Shown in pieces: positions 53,201-64,000 of a stretch of DNA of 64,000 nt (position 1 is its first letter; each line of letters starts with the position of its first letter). The translations under genes and the position numbers were made by a program. Under the pieces are notes generated by a model. The model was not told the origin of the DNA. It was given only the letters and a program-made list of their open reading frames with translations, and did no database searches. The stretch covers positions 2,294,001 to 2,358,000 of the forward strand of contig CP114119.1 of assembly GCA_029959195.1 (NCBI GenBank). Direction: 5' to 3'. The stretch is from Dictyophora rubrovolvata (Eukaryota > Basidiomycota > Agaricomycetes > Phallales > Phallaceae).

Positions 53201-55605
53201 GATGCGTACTTGAACGGCTTCGTGAGCACCAGCTATACCTTAAGGTGGAGAAATGCGAGTTCTGCAAGACCAAGATTGAGTACCTTGGGATGGTCATATC
53301 CGAGAATACAGTTGAAATGGACCCTGCAAAGGTCTCGGGTGTTAGGGACTGGCCTGTCCCGAGAAACATCACTGAAGTTCAATCCTTCCTCGGTTTTGCT
53401 AACTTCTATTGTCATTTCATCAAAGACTTCTCTCGTATTGCACTTCCAATGTTCGGTCTGACCAAAAAGGACACCTTGTTCATCTGGTCCGACAATTGTC
53501 AGCAAGCCTTCGATGCACTCAAGCTCTCAATCACTTTGGCTCCCATCTTGCTCATCCCAGATCCTGCTAAACCCTACAAAGTTGAGGCAGACAGCTCCGA
53601 CTTTGCTTCTGGCGCGGTTCTCTCGCAGTTATCGGACGAGGACAGTAAGTGGCACCCAGTCGCATTCTTCTCAAAAGCCCTGAGCCCCGTAGAACGCAAC
53701 TACAAGATTCATGACAAGGAAATGCTGGCAATAATTCGAGCCCTGGAAGAATGGCGACACTTTCTCGAAGGTGCAAGTCACCCCATCGACATTCGCACTG
53801 ACCATAAGAACTTGGAGTACTTTATGACCGCTCACAACCTCAATCGTCAACAAGCTCGGTGGTCAGTCTATCTTGCTCAATTCGACTTCACCCTCCAGCA
53901 CATCCTGGGTAAGTCAATGGGGAAGCCCGACAGCCTCTCTCAACATGCAGATCACGGATTGGGAAAGGATGACAACCAAGGGATCACCCTTATCTGACCC
54001 GAGATGTTTGCAATCAATGCCCTGCAAACATTCCATATCCGAGGAGAAGAGGAAGACTTCCTACATCAGATTTGCAAGGCCAATCGAGAAGGCAAGCATG
54101 AGGATAGCGTCTCCAAAGCCATCACTTCTCTTTGAGCTCTTGGTGGTCATTTGGTGCATACCAGTGAATGGTCTGAAGATCAGGATGTTCTCTACTACCA
54201 TGGTAAGATCTACGTTCCCAATGTCGAGGATCTACGATGAGAAATCGTTGCACATCATCATGATACCAAAGTCGGTGGTCACCCTGGTCGTTTCAAAACT
54301 CTGGAGCTGGTCTCTCAAACCTTTTGGTGGCCGGGTGTGTCTCGGTACATCCAACGATATGTCGAAGCCTGCGATCTCTGCTTGCGTACGAAAATAGCTC
54401 GCCACGCACCCTTTGGCAAGTTGCGCCCCACTGAGACACCACACCGTCCTTGGGAGTTCATATCCATTGACTTTATCGTTGAACTCCCAGAATCTAATGG
54501 GTATGATGCGATCCTCTCGTGGTAGATTTGCTAACCAAATGAGTTCATTTCATTCCCACGTTCACCACTATTGACGCATCTGGTCTCGTGAATCTATACC
54601 TGCAACATGTGTGGAAGCTGCATGACCTCCCTGACAAGATCATTTCTGACAGGGGGCCACAGTTTGTGGCACGCTTCATGAAGGAACTCTCTCGACTCCT
54701 TGGCATTCGACTTGCCACATCCACAGCCTACTATCCCCAAACCGATGGTCAGACCGAGAGGGTTAATGCGGAAGTCGAACAGTACCTCCGACTCTTCACC
54801 TCGGAATGACAGGATGACTGGGATAGGCTGCTTCCCATGGCCGAGTTCGCATACAACAACCACATACACTTGGCGACGCAAGTGACACCCTTTAAGTTGG
54901 ACACAGGCCGTCAACCGCGTATGGGCTTCAAACCTCGTATCCCCGAATTGAAAATTGAGTCTGTCAACGAGTTCAAAGACCGTATGTTATCAACTATCGA
55001 AGAAGCCAGAGCTGCTATCATCAAGGCCAAGGACGACATGGCCAAGTACTATGATTGTAAACGACTCCCAACTCCCGAATATAAGATTGGTGACAAGGTC
55101 TACCTCGATGCCAGTGACATTCGCACTACCAGGCCTTCAGCGAAGTTATCCCATCGCTTCCTAGGGCCTTTTCCTATAGCAGCAAGAGTCGGCTCTCATT
55201 CATATCGCCTACTCCTACCCAAATCAATGTCACGGCTTCACCCAGTCTTTCATGTCGTGAAGTTACATCCGAGACCAGAAGACACCATCCCAGGTCGTCG
55301 TTCTCGAATCCCTCCTCCTCCCGAGATTCGCGATGATGGAGAACATTATATTGTGGAAGAGGTCTTGGATAGTTGAGTCCAATGGAGCAAACTCGAATTC
55401 AAGGTTCGTTGGGAAGGTTATGGCCCGGAGCATGATCAATGGGTACCAGAGAAGGACCTTGCAGCCCCCGATCTCTTGGGTAAATTCTATCAAGAGCATC
55501 CTAATGCACCACGTGCGATAAATGGTCTGTTGTTCTGCCCACGGCCAATCCAACCTTGGGAGAGACTGCAGGCGTCGGGTCAACGCCTGGTTGAAGGGGG
55601 GGTGG

Positions 55606-56010
55606 TGTCAGGGTACGCTAGCGTCATCCCCTTATTTTTCTACATTTATCTTCGGTTCTGGTCTATTTTATTTATTTCCATATTTCTCGTATTCCATCCC
55701 ATCTCTTGCATTTCCCTCTCCTTCCATATTCTCATTTTTCCTCCAACAGGCGCTGAGCACCTGTTCTCATCAGAGCCATGGCCTAGGCCCTGGCTAAAAG
55801 TCCAGGACCGGCGCGTATCTGCGCCCAGTCCATGAACCAAAGGCCGCGTGTGGCCTTCGCTGTTTTTCATAGTATATAGTTAGTAGCCCTAGAGGAGGGA
55901 TCCCTAAGTTTGTTCTCTTAGGATCCCCTCCCTCTAGGTGAGTAGTATTATTCCTAGAATATATCTTGCTTAGGATCCCCTCCCTCTAGTCTGAGAGAGT
56001 AGCCCTGACA
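55606..56010 (+). repeat. 3' LTR of the old chromovirus
   Basis: 405 bp, same ends as the 5' LTR and preceded by a purine-rich tract (GAAGGGGGGGTGG). No target duplication matching the left side is visible. Confidence 0.85.
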
Positions 56011-56560
56011 GGTTTAGATTTAAAGCATTTAGAAATGATGGAAGTGCTATTGGGAAATGAAGACTATATTAAGATATCAAACTAGGTTCGATATTAAGTC
56101 TGAAGAGAAGTCTAGCTACGAAGTATAGAAGGCTTTATATACAAGTATGCTAGAGGTATGAATCTCAGTTCAAAATAGATAACGAACTTGAGAATGTATA
56201 TATGTCATAACAATTCGTGAGTATCATGAGTGTATGCAGGGTCAGTTTGCCATGTGGCAGACATGAGGTAACAAGAACAAAGGGAAAGTACATACAAGGA
56301 CCTATGACCGTCATAGATGATCTCATGCACAGTTTGGAACTAGAATATATACCAAAGGTCTATCCGCAGCTTACTGTAAATCCTAGGAAGATGACAGCAT
56401 CTAGGACTTCATGAAAACGGCAATGAAGTCTGATAAGACTTCTGGTCGTAGCGTCTGCGAAGCGATCGTGATAAGATAATGTTTAAGTACAATACGATAA
56501 GGGAATGTGATAAGAAGTCTATATCGCTAGTGATATCATGAATCAGATCATGATAGATGT
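56011..56560 (-). repeat. LTR-like repeat family X, copy 1
   Basis: It abuts the chromovirus 3' LTR. It shares long stretches with 57107-57662 (inverted relative to it) and 60795-61348 (same orientation), for example ggtcagtttgccatgtgg and agatgatctcat. Read on the minus strand it contains a TATATAAAGCC promoter-like word. Confidence 0.75.
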
Positions 56561-57106
56561 ACCCATCGTGAAAGGGTAACAAGGTTTCTTCATTGACATC
56601 AATTAGTCCTTTTCGACAGAGGACATATTCTTGTATGACCATTTTGAAATCACCATGTGGATGATGGGAAGATGACATGGTGTAAGAGGCTGTGAGGTCG
56701 ATCATTATGGTAGCGAAGGGATAGAGTAAGGCTGAAGAAACTTGGAACTCCGAAACAAAAAGAGACCAGATAATTAAAATAGAAGTTTGCCCTTATTTGT
56801 TATTTTTGTTCTTTATTATACTCCAAAACTGATCAAACTCGTTCTAAGAAACTAGAGCAGACTCATCAAAGTGTGCAAAGAGTTTGTTGATATCGGGGAG
56901 GTCATATGGTTAGATTGGATGAAGTCAGGAAATGAGGGGATGAAAGATTATTGAAAGATGCTTTAGGCTCTTTGGGAATAGGATTTGCTGAACGATAAAA
57001 TCCTAAGACCGGTTGGTGATTACATGTTGATAAGATCTACTGACTTGGAACATCGAGGACCATTATCACATATCCTAATTCAACTTGTGTTGTTAACCAA
57101 ACATGA

Positions 57107-57662
57107 TGTCATGATCCGATTCATGACATCACTAGCGATACGGATTCCTTATTATATTCCCTTATCTTATCATACTTAAACATTATCTTATCACAATCGC
57201 TTCATAGACGCCATGACCAGAAGTCTTATCAGACTTCATCGCCGTTTTTACGAAGTCCTAGAGGCCGTCGTCTTCCTAGAACTTACAGTAAGCCGCGAAT
57301 AGACCTTTGGTATAAATTCTAGTTCCAAACCGCGCATGAGATCATCTATGACGGTCGTAGGTCCTTATGTGCTTTCCCTTTGTTCTTGTTGCCTCATGTT
57401 TGCCACATGGCAAACTGACCCTGCATATACCTATGATACTCACGAATTGCTATGACATGTATACGTTCTCAAGTTCGTTATCTATTTCAAACTGAGATTC
57501 AAACCTCTAGCGTACTTGTATATAAAGCCTCCTATACTTCGTAGCTAGACTTCTCTTCAGACTTAATATCGAACCTAGTTTGATATCTCAATATAGTCTT
57601 CATTTCCCAATAGCGCTTCAGTCATTTCCAAACGCTTTAAATCTAAACCGTCTGTAGCGACA
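57107..57662 (+). repeat. LTR-like repeat family X, copy 2 (inverted)
   Basis: Its left boundary lies in a perfect 11-bp palindrome arm (TGATGTCATGA...TCATGACATCA, 57105-57132). TATATAAAGCC near 57520 is a likely LTR promoter. It may end at GCGACA (57662), followed by AACGCC-gttct-GGCGTT and further sequence absent from the other copies, so it may be a 5' LTR with a little internal sequence. No target duplication was found. Confidence 0.65.
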
Positions 57663-59586
57663 ACGCCGTTCTGGCGTTGGATCCGCTACTTCTTCCATCT
57701 CTTGTTCTTCTGCTTTCTAGTCGACGATCTATTCTACCAGATTGTTTTAGACTTCTTAGAGCTTCAGCTCAACGAGATTCTACGACAACTCGAAGATCCC
57801 GAATGACGTCAAGACAAGTAGAGCCAACATCCAGAGGACTGTCGTGGTACAACCCACTCAGGTTGAGACCATGCTCTACGACATTACGGTGACGTTTGTA
57901 TCATCATTAAATACGATTATTAACATTTATACATTCGTCGCCAATACCCGAGAATCGGTACTTAACACATGATATGAATCTTGTAAGGCTGATGCTTGAG
58001 TAGAATAAACATGTGTGACTGTAAACCATCTTAATTTTCGTTCGACATAAACTTCTCTTCCAAAGGCCATGAAGGGGGTGTACAATATCTGAACTTTGAC
58101 ACTTATGGATATCTCAGGAAATCTCAGGCGAGTAAACAGGGAGGAGTATCATGGGATCAAGTTTGAGGATTGGAGTAGGCAAGTAATAAGTGAATAAAGT
58201 TGTCTCAATATCCAAATTGTGAGTGCAGGGACTATCATGAGTATAACGAAATAATGGAGGAGTGACATCTTCTTCTGGGGATGGTTCTTGGGGAATAGAG
58301 AGAGAAGTAGGATTATTGAAAGAAAGAGAAGACGATAGATGAAATTTGAACATTTTATTATTTCTGAATAGAGGAATTTGGATAGTTAGAAGTCGTTTAT
58401 CCAGGAAGGGGAATGTCATGTAACCACTTCACCTCTCTCACCAAAAACATGAAGATAACGTTTCTGATAACAAAACTGAAAAAAAACACAACAGAAAATC
58501 AGCAAAACCAAATTAACTCTGACTTCTATACTTTTTGTCTTCTACTTCTACTTCTTTTTCAATCCTTTTTGCCGATAACATCATACACAACACAATTGGG
58601 AAAAATACTTTAGCCAAAGGAAAATAGTAGGAAAAAGGTTACGTTTATTCAGACTCATGTATTTTTCCTTTGTTATTATTTACATCATTATTGTATCATG
58701 TATTACATCATTACAATGTAACAAGTAGAATTAGTTTAGCCCTAAACATGTATAAAAAGGGCTCTAAAAAGCATGTATCTAGCACCCTTTTATTGCAACA
58801 GACACACAGTGTTAGCTAATACAGCTTATTAAATAATAAAAGGGTCACATTAGTTTCTCATGCTCTCAAACCTCTTATCTAATACTATCTGAGACTTGTT
58901 CACAAGTCTCACTCTAATACTACATTTACTCACTAACAGTTATATAGATCGGAAACTCTCTAAAGAAGATTGGACATTCCTGGCCTATCTTTCGTTAGCA
59001 ACGAATCTAGACAAACGCTTAAACAAGTAATTGTATGTGATTCTATTTGATTGCTACAGATCAAGGAGTTACATAACAGGGAATTTGAATGTCCGCTCTA
59101 GGAAGGACAACCTAAATACCAAATGGGGAAGATTTTAGTGTGCAACACTGCCAATACTCTGTTTATATGATCAATATCATATCAGAGTGAAGGAATATTC
59201 GTATGAACTTGCAGCATATCTACAGATGCATCAGAATGAACAGCTATCTTAGCAACTCATCTTTCAACGATCTGTACTTTTAGCCAGACAAGTCCTTTTC
59301 CTTGATCCCCTTTAGACGTATTCCCATACCCTCCCAGTTTCTACTCTAATCCTCCCAATCTCCTAACTCCATCCCCATGCTACAAGGCAACTAATTCGGT
59401 AACATTTTACTTGCCAACGACTAGACAACCTCAACTGGTGGAAGAAGAGGATGTATGACTCGAAGAGTAAGAGATTAGGAAAATGGAGGAATCATTGCTG
59501 TGGCAGTATGGTGTGAAAATGGTAAAAAGGAGAGTATTGCTTTTCTTCCAAATTGGGACTGTTTGTGTTTGTTGTACTTCTATTTC
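57663..59586. other. AT-rich repeat island sequence, no gene recognised
   Basis: Short frames only. A promoter-like word (GTATAAAAAGGGCTC near 58750) followed by a region ending CACTAACA near 58938 looks like part of another LTR, but both ends cannot be set and no target duplication was found. Confidence 0.35.
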
Positions 59587-59912
59587 TGTAAGAGTCGGCT
59601 TACCAGACCATGCCACGACTGACTCATTAACAAGTCATAAACAATAAACCATAACTTCCAAATCATCTTTCTTTTCTTTTGACTCATTAAATAAATACTT
59701 CATGACTCTCTTATGACTCAAATAAATTTCCTTTTTCGTACACTTATTAAACATATAAAAACCCCTTCTGTATGCTATTCCTTTCCCTAGACTTTGAATT
59801 AAACAAAGATTAAAAACTCTCAACACTCTAAGCTCCAAGTCTATCAACTTTGAAGCTCTAAATTTTCAGCAAAGCCGCTTCTTATTAACTAATTAATTCT
59901 AGTGACTTTACA
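59587..59912 (+). mobile_element. Solo LTR with TSD ATTTC
   Basis: 326 bp, TGTAAGAGTCGGC...GACTTTACA, flanked by ATTTC at 59582-59586 and 59913-59917. It contains ACATATAAAAACCCC, a TATA-type promoter word, about 170 bp from its start. No coding sequence. Confidence 0.82.
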
Positions 59913-59917
59913 ATTTC

Positions 59918-60587
59918 CTCCCTAAAAATTCCTCATCACTTGTTGTTCTTCTCTCCAATTGTAACCCTTCCTTTCTTTTTCTTCCTTTCTTTTTCTTTTA
60001 TTGTTTCATGAAAACAGTTTATGATTGCTTATTGTTAAACCTCCTAAAAATTCCAAAAATATTTCTTTTGTTCTGAATGGTATAAACACTTCATGTAAAT
60101 ACGTGTAACAGCAGCAATCTACCAGAACGGTTGTCTCAAGTTTTAGTTCAGTTTAAGTCAAGTTCAAGTCAAGGTTTCATCTCTAGTCTATTTCTACGCT
60201 CACATCTATTACTTTGGATTACTCTGAGTGAGGCCTCGGAGTATAAACTCAATGATTTGTATTGTTGTTGAAGCCTTACTAACTTTAAATAGTTTAACAC
60301 CACTGTATTATTGATGGCGTATTGTCATACCATTTTTATTGCGAATCCACATTCATCATCCCTCTCACATACACAAGATCTTAGGATTGTTATTTTTTTG
60401 TTATTATTTGGTTTGATATCATCACACACACACTTGCTATATCATATATTCCCCACCTTCCTTTTCACAAAATCAGCACCAGGACCTGCTCCATAGAGAC
60501 TAGACAATCTCAAACAAATATCTTCATAGTTTTTCCAATTGTATATTTAGCTATGACATATAGCTATTATCTTCAGATCATTACACT
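59918..60587. other. AT-rich spacer, nothing recognised
   Basis: Pyrimidine-rich and AT-rich sequence with only short open frames. No gene or clear repeat boundary. Confidence 0.35.
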
Positions 60588-60784
60588 GTATCCACACCCA
60601 GTCCATGAACTGAGGGCCGTGTACAACCTTCACCGTTTTTCATAGTATATAGTTAGTAGCCCTAGAGGAAGGATCCCTAAGTTTGTTCTCTTAGGATCCC
60701 CTCCCTCTAGGTGAGTTAGTATTTTTCCCAAAATATATTTTGCTTAGGATCCCCTCCCTCTAGTCTGAGTGAGTAGCCCTGACA
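60588..60784 (+). repeat. Fragment of the old chromovirus LTR
   Basis: About 197 bp matching the second half of the 405-bp LTR, from cacccagtccatgaac through the paired GGATCCCCTCCCTCTAG blocks to the terminal CCCTGACA. The first half is missing. It is directly followed by family X copy 3. Confidence 0.82.
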
Positions 60785-60794
60785 GGAATGGCAT

Positions 60795-61348
60795 TGTTTC
60801 AGGAAGCGGTTTAGACAAGAAATGCTTCACAATGGTGGAATCGTATGAAGGGAAGAAGACTCTATTGAGATATTGAACCAGGTTTGATATTAAGTCTAAA
60901 GAAGAGTCTAGTTACGATGTATAGAATGGTTTATATACATGTACACTAGATATTTGGATCTCAGTTTGAAATAGATAATGAACTTAAGAATGTATACAAG
61001 TCATAGCAATTCATGAGTATCATAAGTATATGCAGGGTCAGTTTGCCATGTGGCAAACATGAGGCAACAAGAACAAAGGAAATTCCTATGATGACTCACA
61101 GTCATCATAGATGATCTCATATGCAGTTAGGGACTAGAATATAGACCTAAGGTCTATCTGTGGCTTACTGTAAGTCCTAGGAAGATGACAGCATCTAGGG
61201 CATGGTAGAATGGTGCTGAAGTCTGGCAAGACTTCCGGTTGTGACACCTGTGAAGCAACATTAATAAGATGCGGATAAAATACAATAATAATAGGTAATA
61301 TCATTGTTAATTCGTATTGCTAAAGTGTCATGAATTCAGGTCATGACA
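60795..61348 (-). repeat. LTR-like repeat family X, copy 3
   Basis: Same orientation as copy 1, with many shared words (cagggtcagtttgccatgtg, ggaagatgacagcatctagg). Its outer end is a palindrome, TGTCATGA-attcagg-TCATGACA (61326-61348). Confidence 0.75.
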
Positions 61349-61554
61349 ATTTTAGCTTTTTTGAAATTATAACAGTTCCATTTTCACTCGGAATTAGCTA
61401 AAACTGTATATAAAAACCCAGTAGCTATCACACAAATATCATCGATTTATGACCCCCTTGACTATTTCCCTCTGAGCACACGAACACTGGTTCCCTTTCT
61501 TTCTCTGCCTACCTCCTGACGGTACATATCAGTTCTAAATAAATATCTGCCATC

Positions 61555-61885
61555 TGTGAGGTGGCTATCTCTTCTGTAGATAGTCATCGTTGTAATCGAT
61601 AATAAAACTGGCGAGTGAAATGACCGAAAGTCTCAAGACTAGTCTGAGAGAATAAACGATGATCTATAAGCTAGGAAAAGGAGAGATTAAAAACAAATAG
61701 ACTTGAGGACTAATAAACGAGTTAAGGACCTAAAAAGAAAGGAAGAAAAGAAAGGAAGATGGACATAAAGAAAATGGGGACATAAAAGAGTGTCCGTAAG
61801 GACAAACGAACGACGTGGACAACGATACTAAATATACTCCGACGGGCGCCAACACTCCATGTGTAGGGAGCTACGCTCCCTTACA
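61555..61885 (-). mobile_element. Solo LTR with TSD CCATC
   Basis: 331 bp; on the minus strand TGTAAGGGAGC...CCACCTCACA, flanked by CCATC at 61550-61554 and 61886-61890. Same family as 46701-47201, in opposite orientation. It lies 53 bp downstream of the stop codon of the FHA-kinase gene, so the kinase transcript probably ends in or near it. Confidence 0.83.
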
Positions 61886-61938
61886 CCATCGTCAGCTGTT
61901 TTTAGACTAAGTCAAACTGTCTTTATTACATTTAAGCT

Positions 61939-64000
61939 TCAATACTCAACTTGTTTGCGATACGTTTCCTCCAAAAACTCTATGTCGCTCTGGATCCATT
62001 CACTCGTCAGAGCGCCTCGAATCGTCTGTCTGTGCTTTGGGACTGGCTCCAGCAACCCACATACAAGGGTCTGGGCTGAACAAGCCGATAAGTTTCAATT
62101 ACTTATAAACTGAAGATAATAATAACCTTGCGGCATGTCCTGCCAAATTGAGTGGTCCAAGCTGAGGGGAGAATATAAAATCCGGGACATCGTAAGCGAA
62201 TCGTAACGACCTGAACTGGCACCTGTTCCGATATTGCACGATTGAAGCGTGTGTATATCCGAAGCATCAAACGGATTGTAACCACTTTTTTGAAGGAGAA
62301 AGGCGATCAACCTCTAAATGAGTCGATAAACTGAAAACTGAACTAACCAGAGCATGACAAAAATCACCATGCCTAAACTCCAGGCATCAGCATATATCCC
62401 AACATAGCCACGGGATTTTGCTTGAAGGGCCAAGATCGCCTCAGGTGGCATGTAACAAATGGTACCAACAGCGTTCAGGGTTTCTTCATATGCACGAGGG
62501 CGAGCAAGACCGAAATCAGCTATCATAAGACGTGGATAGGGACCTGGTGTGTGTAGAAGTATATTCTCGGGTTTGAGATCTGCGAGTTTTTTTTCAGATC
62601 TATAAACAGCACATCTCTGCAGGTAACTTGCCTCGGTGTGAGATATTCCTATCATGTAGATACTGCAGACCCAGCATCAACTGATAACTACAATATTTCG
62701 TTTCCTTTTCCTGGATCCTTCCATTTTCTTTAGTCGTGATGTATGTAAATAAGTCACCACCAGTGGATAGCTCTAAAAATAAATTCCTAAAAAATCCCAT
62801 CAGATTCAGGTGCTCCCAACAAAAACTGCGACGCCCACAAGAAGTCCTCTTGCACTACTACGTCCAAAATTTGATTAATGTTAGGCTAGGGAACTAATGT
62901 AAACATGTGTCCAAGAAAATGGACGGATAGATGTACGCACATGGTTGAGGCCTCGAAGAAGTCCGACTTCCCGCATGAGCTTGTCGGTGGGAGGGCCACC
63001 TCCCAATTTAATCATTTTGCAGGCGGCTTGTTGATAGAGCAATGTAGTCGAACATTCAATAGTTTTGAAAGTATAGGCCAAATTAACTACTGCGTAAGAC
63101 CCGCTATGCCGTCGTCGCAAGGTCCCGATAAAATGGAAAACGAAAAACAGAGAAGATTATCATACCTTCCTAGAGTGAGTGAAGTGACCGTATAATTCCC
63201 AACTTGCTACCGAACATTGTTAGGTGATTCACTTCGTGATAGGGTATGTGTGTTACCTTATTTGGAGGGACCATGGGTGGAGTTGGATCGAATAAGGTTT
63301 TCTTCCGGAAGATACTCGCAGGACGCGCATATACGCATTTAAAAGCTGTATATGGGTTAGAAACACCATTATTTTGTTCTCGGCTACTTCAATACCTTCC
63401 GACCGTGGAATTTTGATGACATTGTTGTGCATCAGTATAACGGAAGTTCTCTTAATCAAATGGTTGTTCAACAAGAGGCCATTCGTTGAAAGATCCTAAT
63501 AGAGGATAAATAATATGACTTGAAAAGACTGGATTCGCTGACCTGGCAGGCGACTAAGGTAGCACCCGAAGGTGATTGAATGCTGCACTGAATATTGTCA
63601 GAATATTTAAAAATCTCGCCAAATGTTTGGACGAACACATGGATCTTGCAGTGCACGTGGGAAACCACTGGGCTCAGAATCACGTATGAACTATAGTAGT
63701 TTGTTAAAAGTTTCCAGGTTTGTTAAACGACAAACGCAATTACCATTTAGTCTGGTTGCGACCGATTACAATAGGTGTGCCCATATAGACGGGAAGCTCT
63801 GAAACGGCTTAGACTTCAACGCGTTGTGAGTAAATACTAAAGTCTACAGAACCTTTCTCGTGGCCGTCGGATTGCGAAAGACAGACCAAATGGGCCACCT
63901 TTCGAGAACTCGAAGACATTGGCTGTTTCCGCGGTCGTTTAGAGCCTAAAATATTCTTCACCGCTTCGTCTTGCGATGAAACCAGCTTGCGCTTTGTCGC
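61939..64000 (-). CDS. Chk2/Rad53/Cds1-type checkpoint kinase, FHA plus kinase domain (5' end outside window)
   Basis: A DNA-damage or replication checkpoint Ser/Thr kinase. The frame is open to the right edge, so the N-terminus is outside. An FHA domain comes first (IVIGRNQTK; VVSHVHCKIHVF; DLSTNGLLLNN), which binds phospho-Thr. The kinase domain follows: Gly loop LGSGSYAVVNLAY, VAIK-type Lys in AACKMIKLGG, ELSTGGDLFTYI, the catalytic loop SHRDLKPENILL, ADFGLARPRAY, GTICYMPPEAI and DAWSLGMVIFVML. The C-lobe ends LLEPVPKHR with TGA at 61939-61941. Exons are short with many introns; the catalytic loop is split by an intron with a GC donor (62580-62631). All key residues (K, HRD, DFG) are present. 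The junctions near 62310-62340 and 62110 are the least sure. Confidence 0.87.

Larger units (their letters stand above)
49628..56010 (+). mobile_element. Ty3/Gypsy chromovirus-type retrotransposon, old and broken
   Basis: A plus-strand element with LTRs at 49838-50243 and 55606-56010 and an additional partial LTR at 49628-49837. Parts in order: Gag with a CCHC knuckle (CYHCEQAGHLMRDC) at about 50400-51680; protease (LDTGAS) near 51970; reverse transcriptase (YIDDILIYT) near 53150; RNase H near 53570-53940; integrase with HHCC region and core about 54240-54800; and a chromodomain (VRWEGYGPEHDQWVPE) near 55400-55470, which marks a chromovirus. A G-rich purine tract precedes the 3' LTR. It has roughly ten breaks and is a fossil. 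The two LTRs differ at roughly one site in ten by eye, mostly transitions, so it is much older than the element at 38592-46366. Confidence 0.88.

Noticed and set aside
58810-58938. Possible 129-bp element with TGTTAG...CTAACA ends
   Set aside because: The flanking 5-mers (cacag and gttat) do not match, and a TATA-like word lies outside it, so the ends are probably chance.
60311-60496. Short hydrophobic frame in AT-rich spacer
   Set aside because: Composition explains it; no splicing or family support.

Overview
The window looks like nuclear DNA of a filamentous basidiomycete, most likely an Agaricomycete. Genes are packed closely and carry many 45-70 nt GT-AG introns. The gene set fits: a class-2 laccase, two GMC flavo-oxidoreductases, a UDP-glycosyltransferase, an Hst3/4-type sirtuin, RAD6, Rsm22, Iwr1, a PA28/REG proteasome activator and an FHA-kinase. 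Exons were joined by eye from reading frame, splice signals and family resemblance, so individual junctions are provisional. I saw no tRNA, rRNA or CRISPR array.

Layout, left arm (1-37.7 kb), host genes: a Ser-rich protein cut by the left edge (minus); GMC oxidoreductase A (plus, 2088-4776); a small acidic protein (minus); a Nop6-like RRM protein (plus); a long Ser/Pro-rich protein (minus, 7982 to about 11852); PA28/REG (plus); a membrane-anchored SGNH/PC-esterase-like protein (minus); Iwr1 (plus); sirtuin (minus) head to head with Rsm22 (plus); UDP-glycosyltransferase (minus); GMC oxidoreductase B (minus); laccase (minus); a P-loop kinase-like protein (plus); a coiled-coil protein (plus); RAD6 (minus).

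Right arm (38.6-61.9 kb) is a transposon island. A young, whole-looking Ty3/Gypsy element (38592-46366, minus) has near-identical 274-bp LTRs. An older, broken chromodomain-bearing Ty3/Gypsy element lies at about 49628-56010. Around them are several solo LTRs, four with perfect 5-bp target duplications that I could read directly (47861-48508, 48935-49500, 59587-59912, 61555-61885), a 224-bp MITE with TA target sites, and three copies of a further LTR-like family. Host sequence resumes at 61939 with a Chk2/Rad53/Cds1-type FHA-kinase that runs off the right edge.

How the genes relate: most are housekeeping (ribosome biogenesis, mitoribosome assembly, RNA polymerase II import, histone deacetylation, ubiquitin conjugation, checkpoint signalling). 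The candidate functional neighbourhood is the group of redox and glycosylation genes: GMC A, UGT, GMC B and laccase. UGT, GMC B and laccase are consecutive and on the same strand, each with a TATA box upstream, which suggests inducible secondary or xenobiotic metabolism. I see no convincing new defence or mobile system. The most informative unusual structure is the nesting history of the repeat island.
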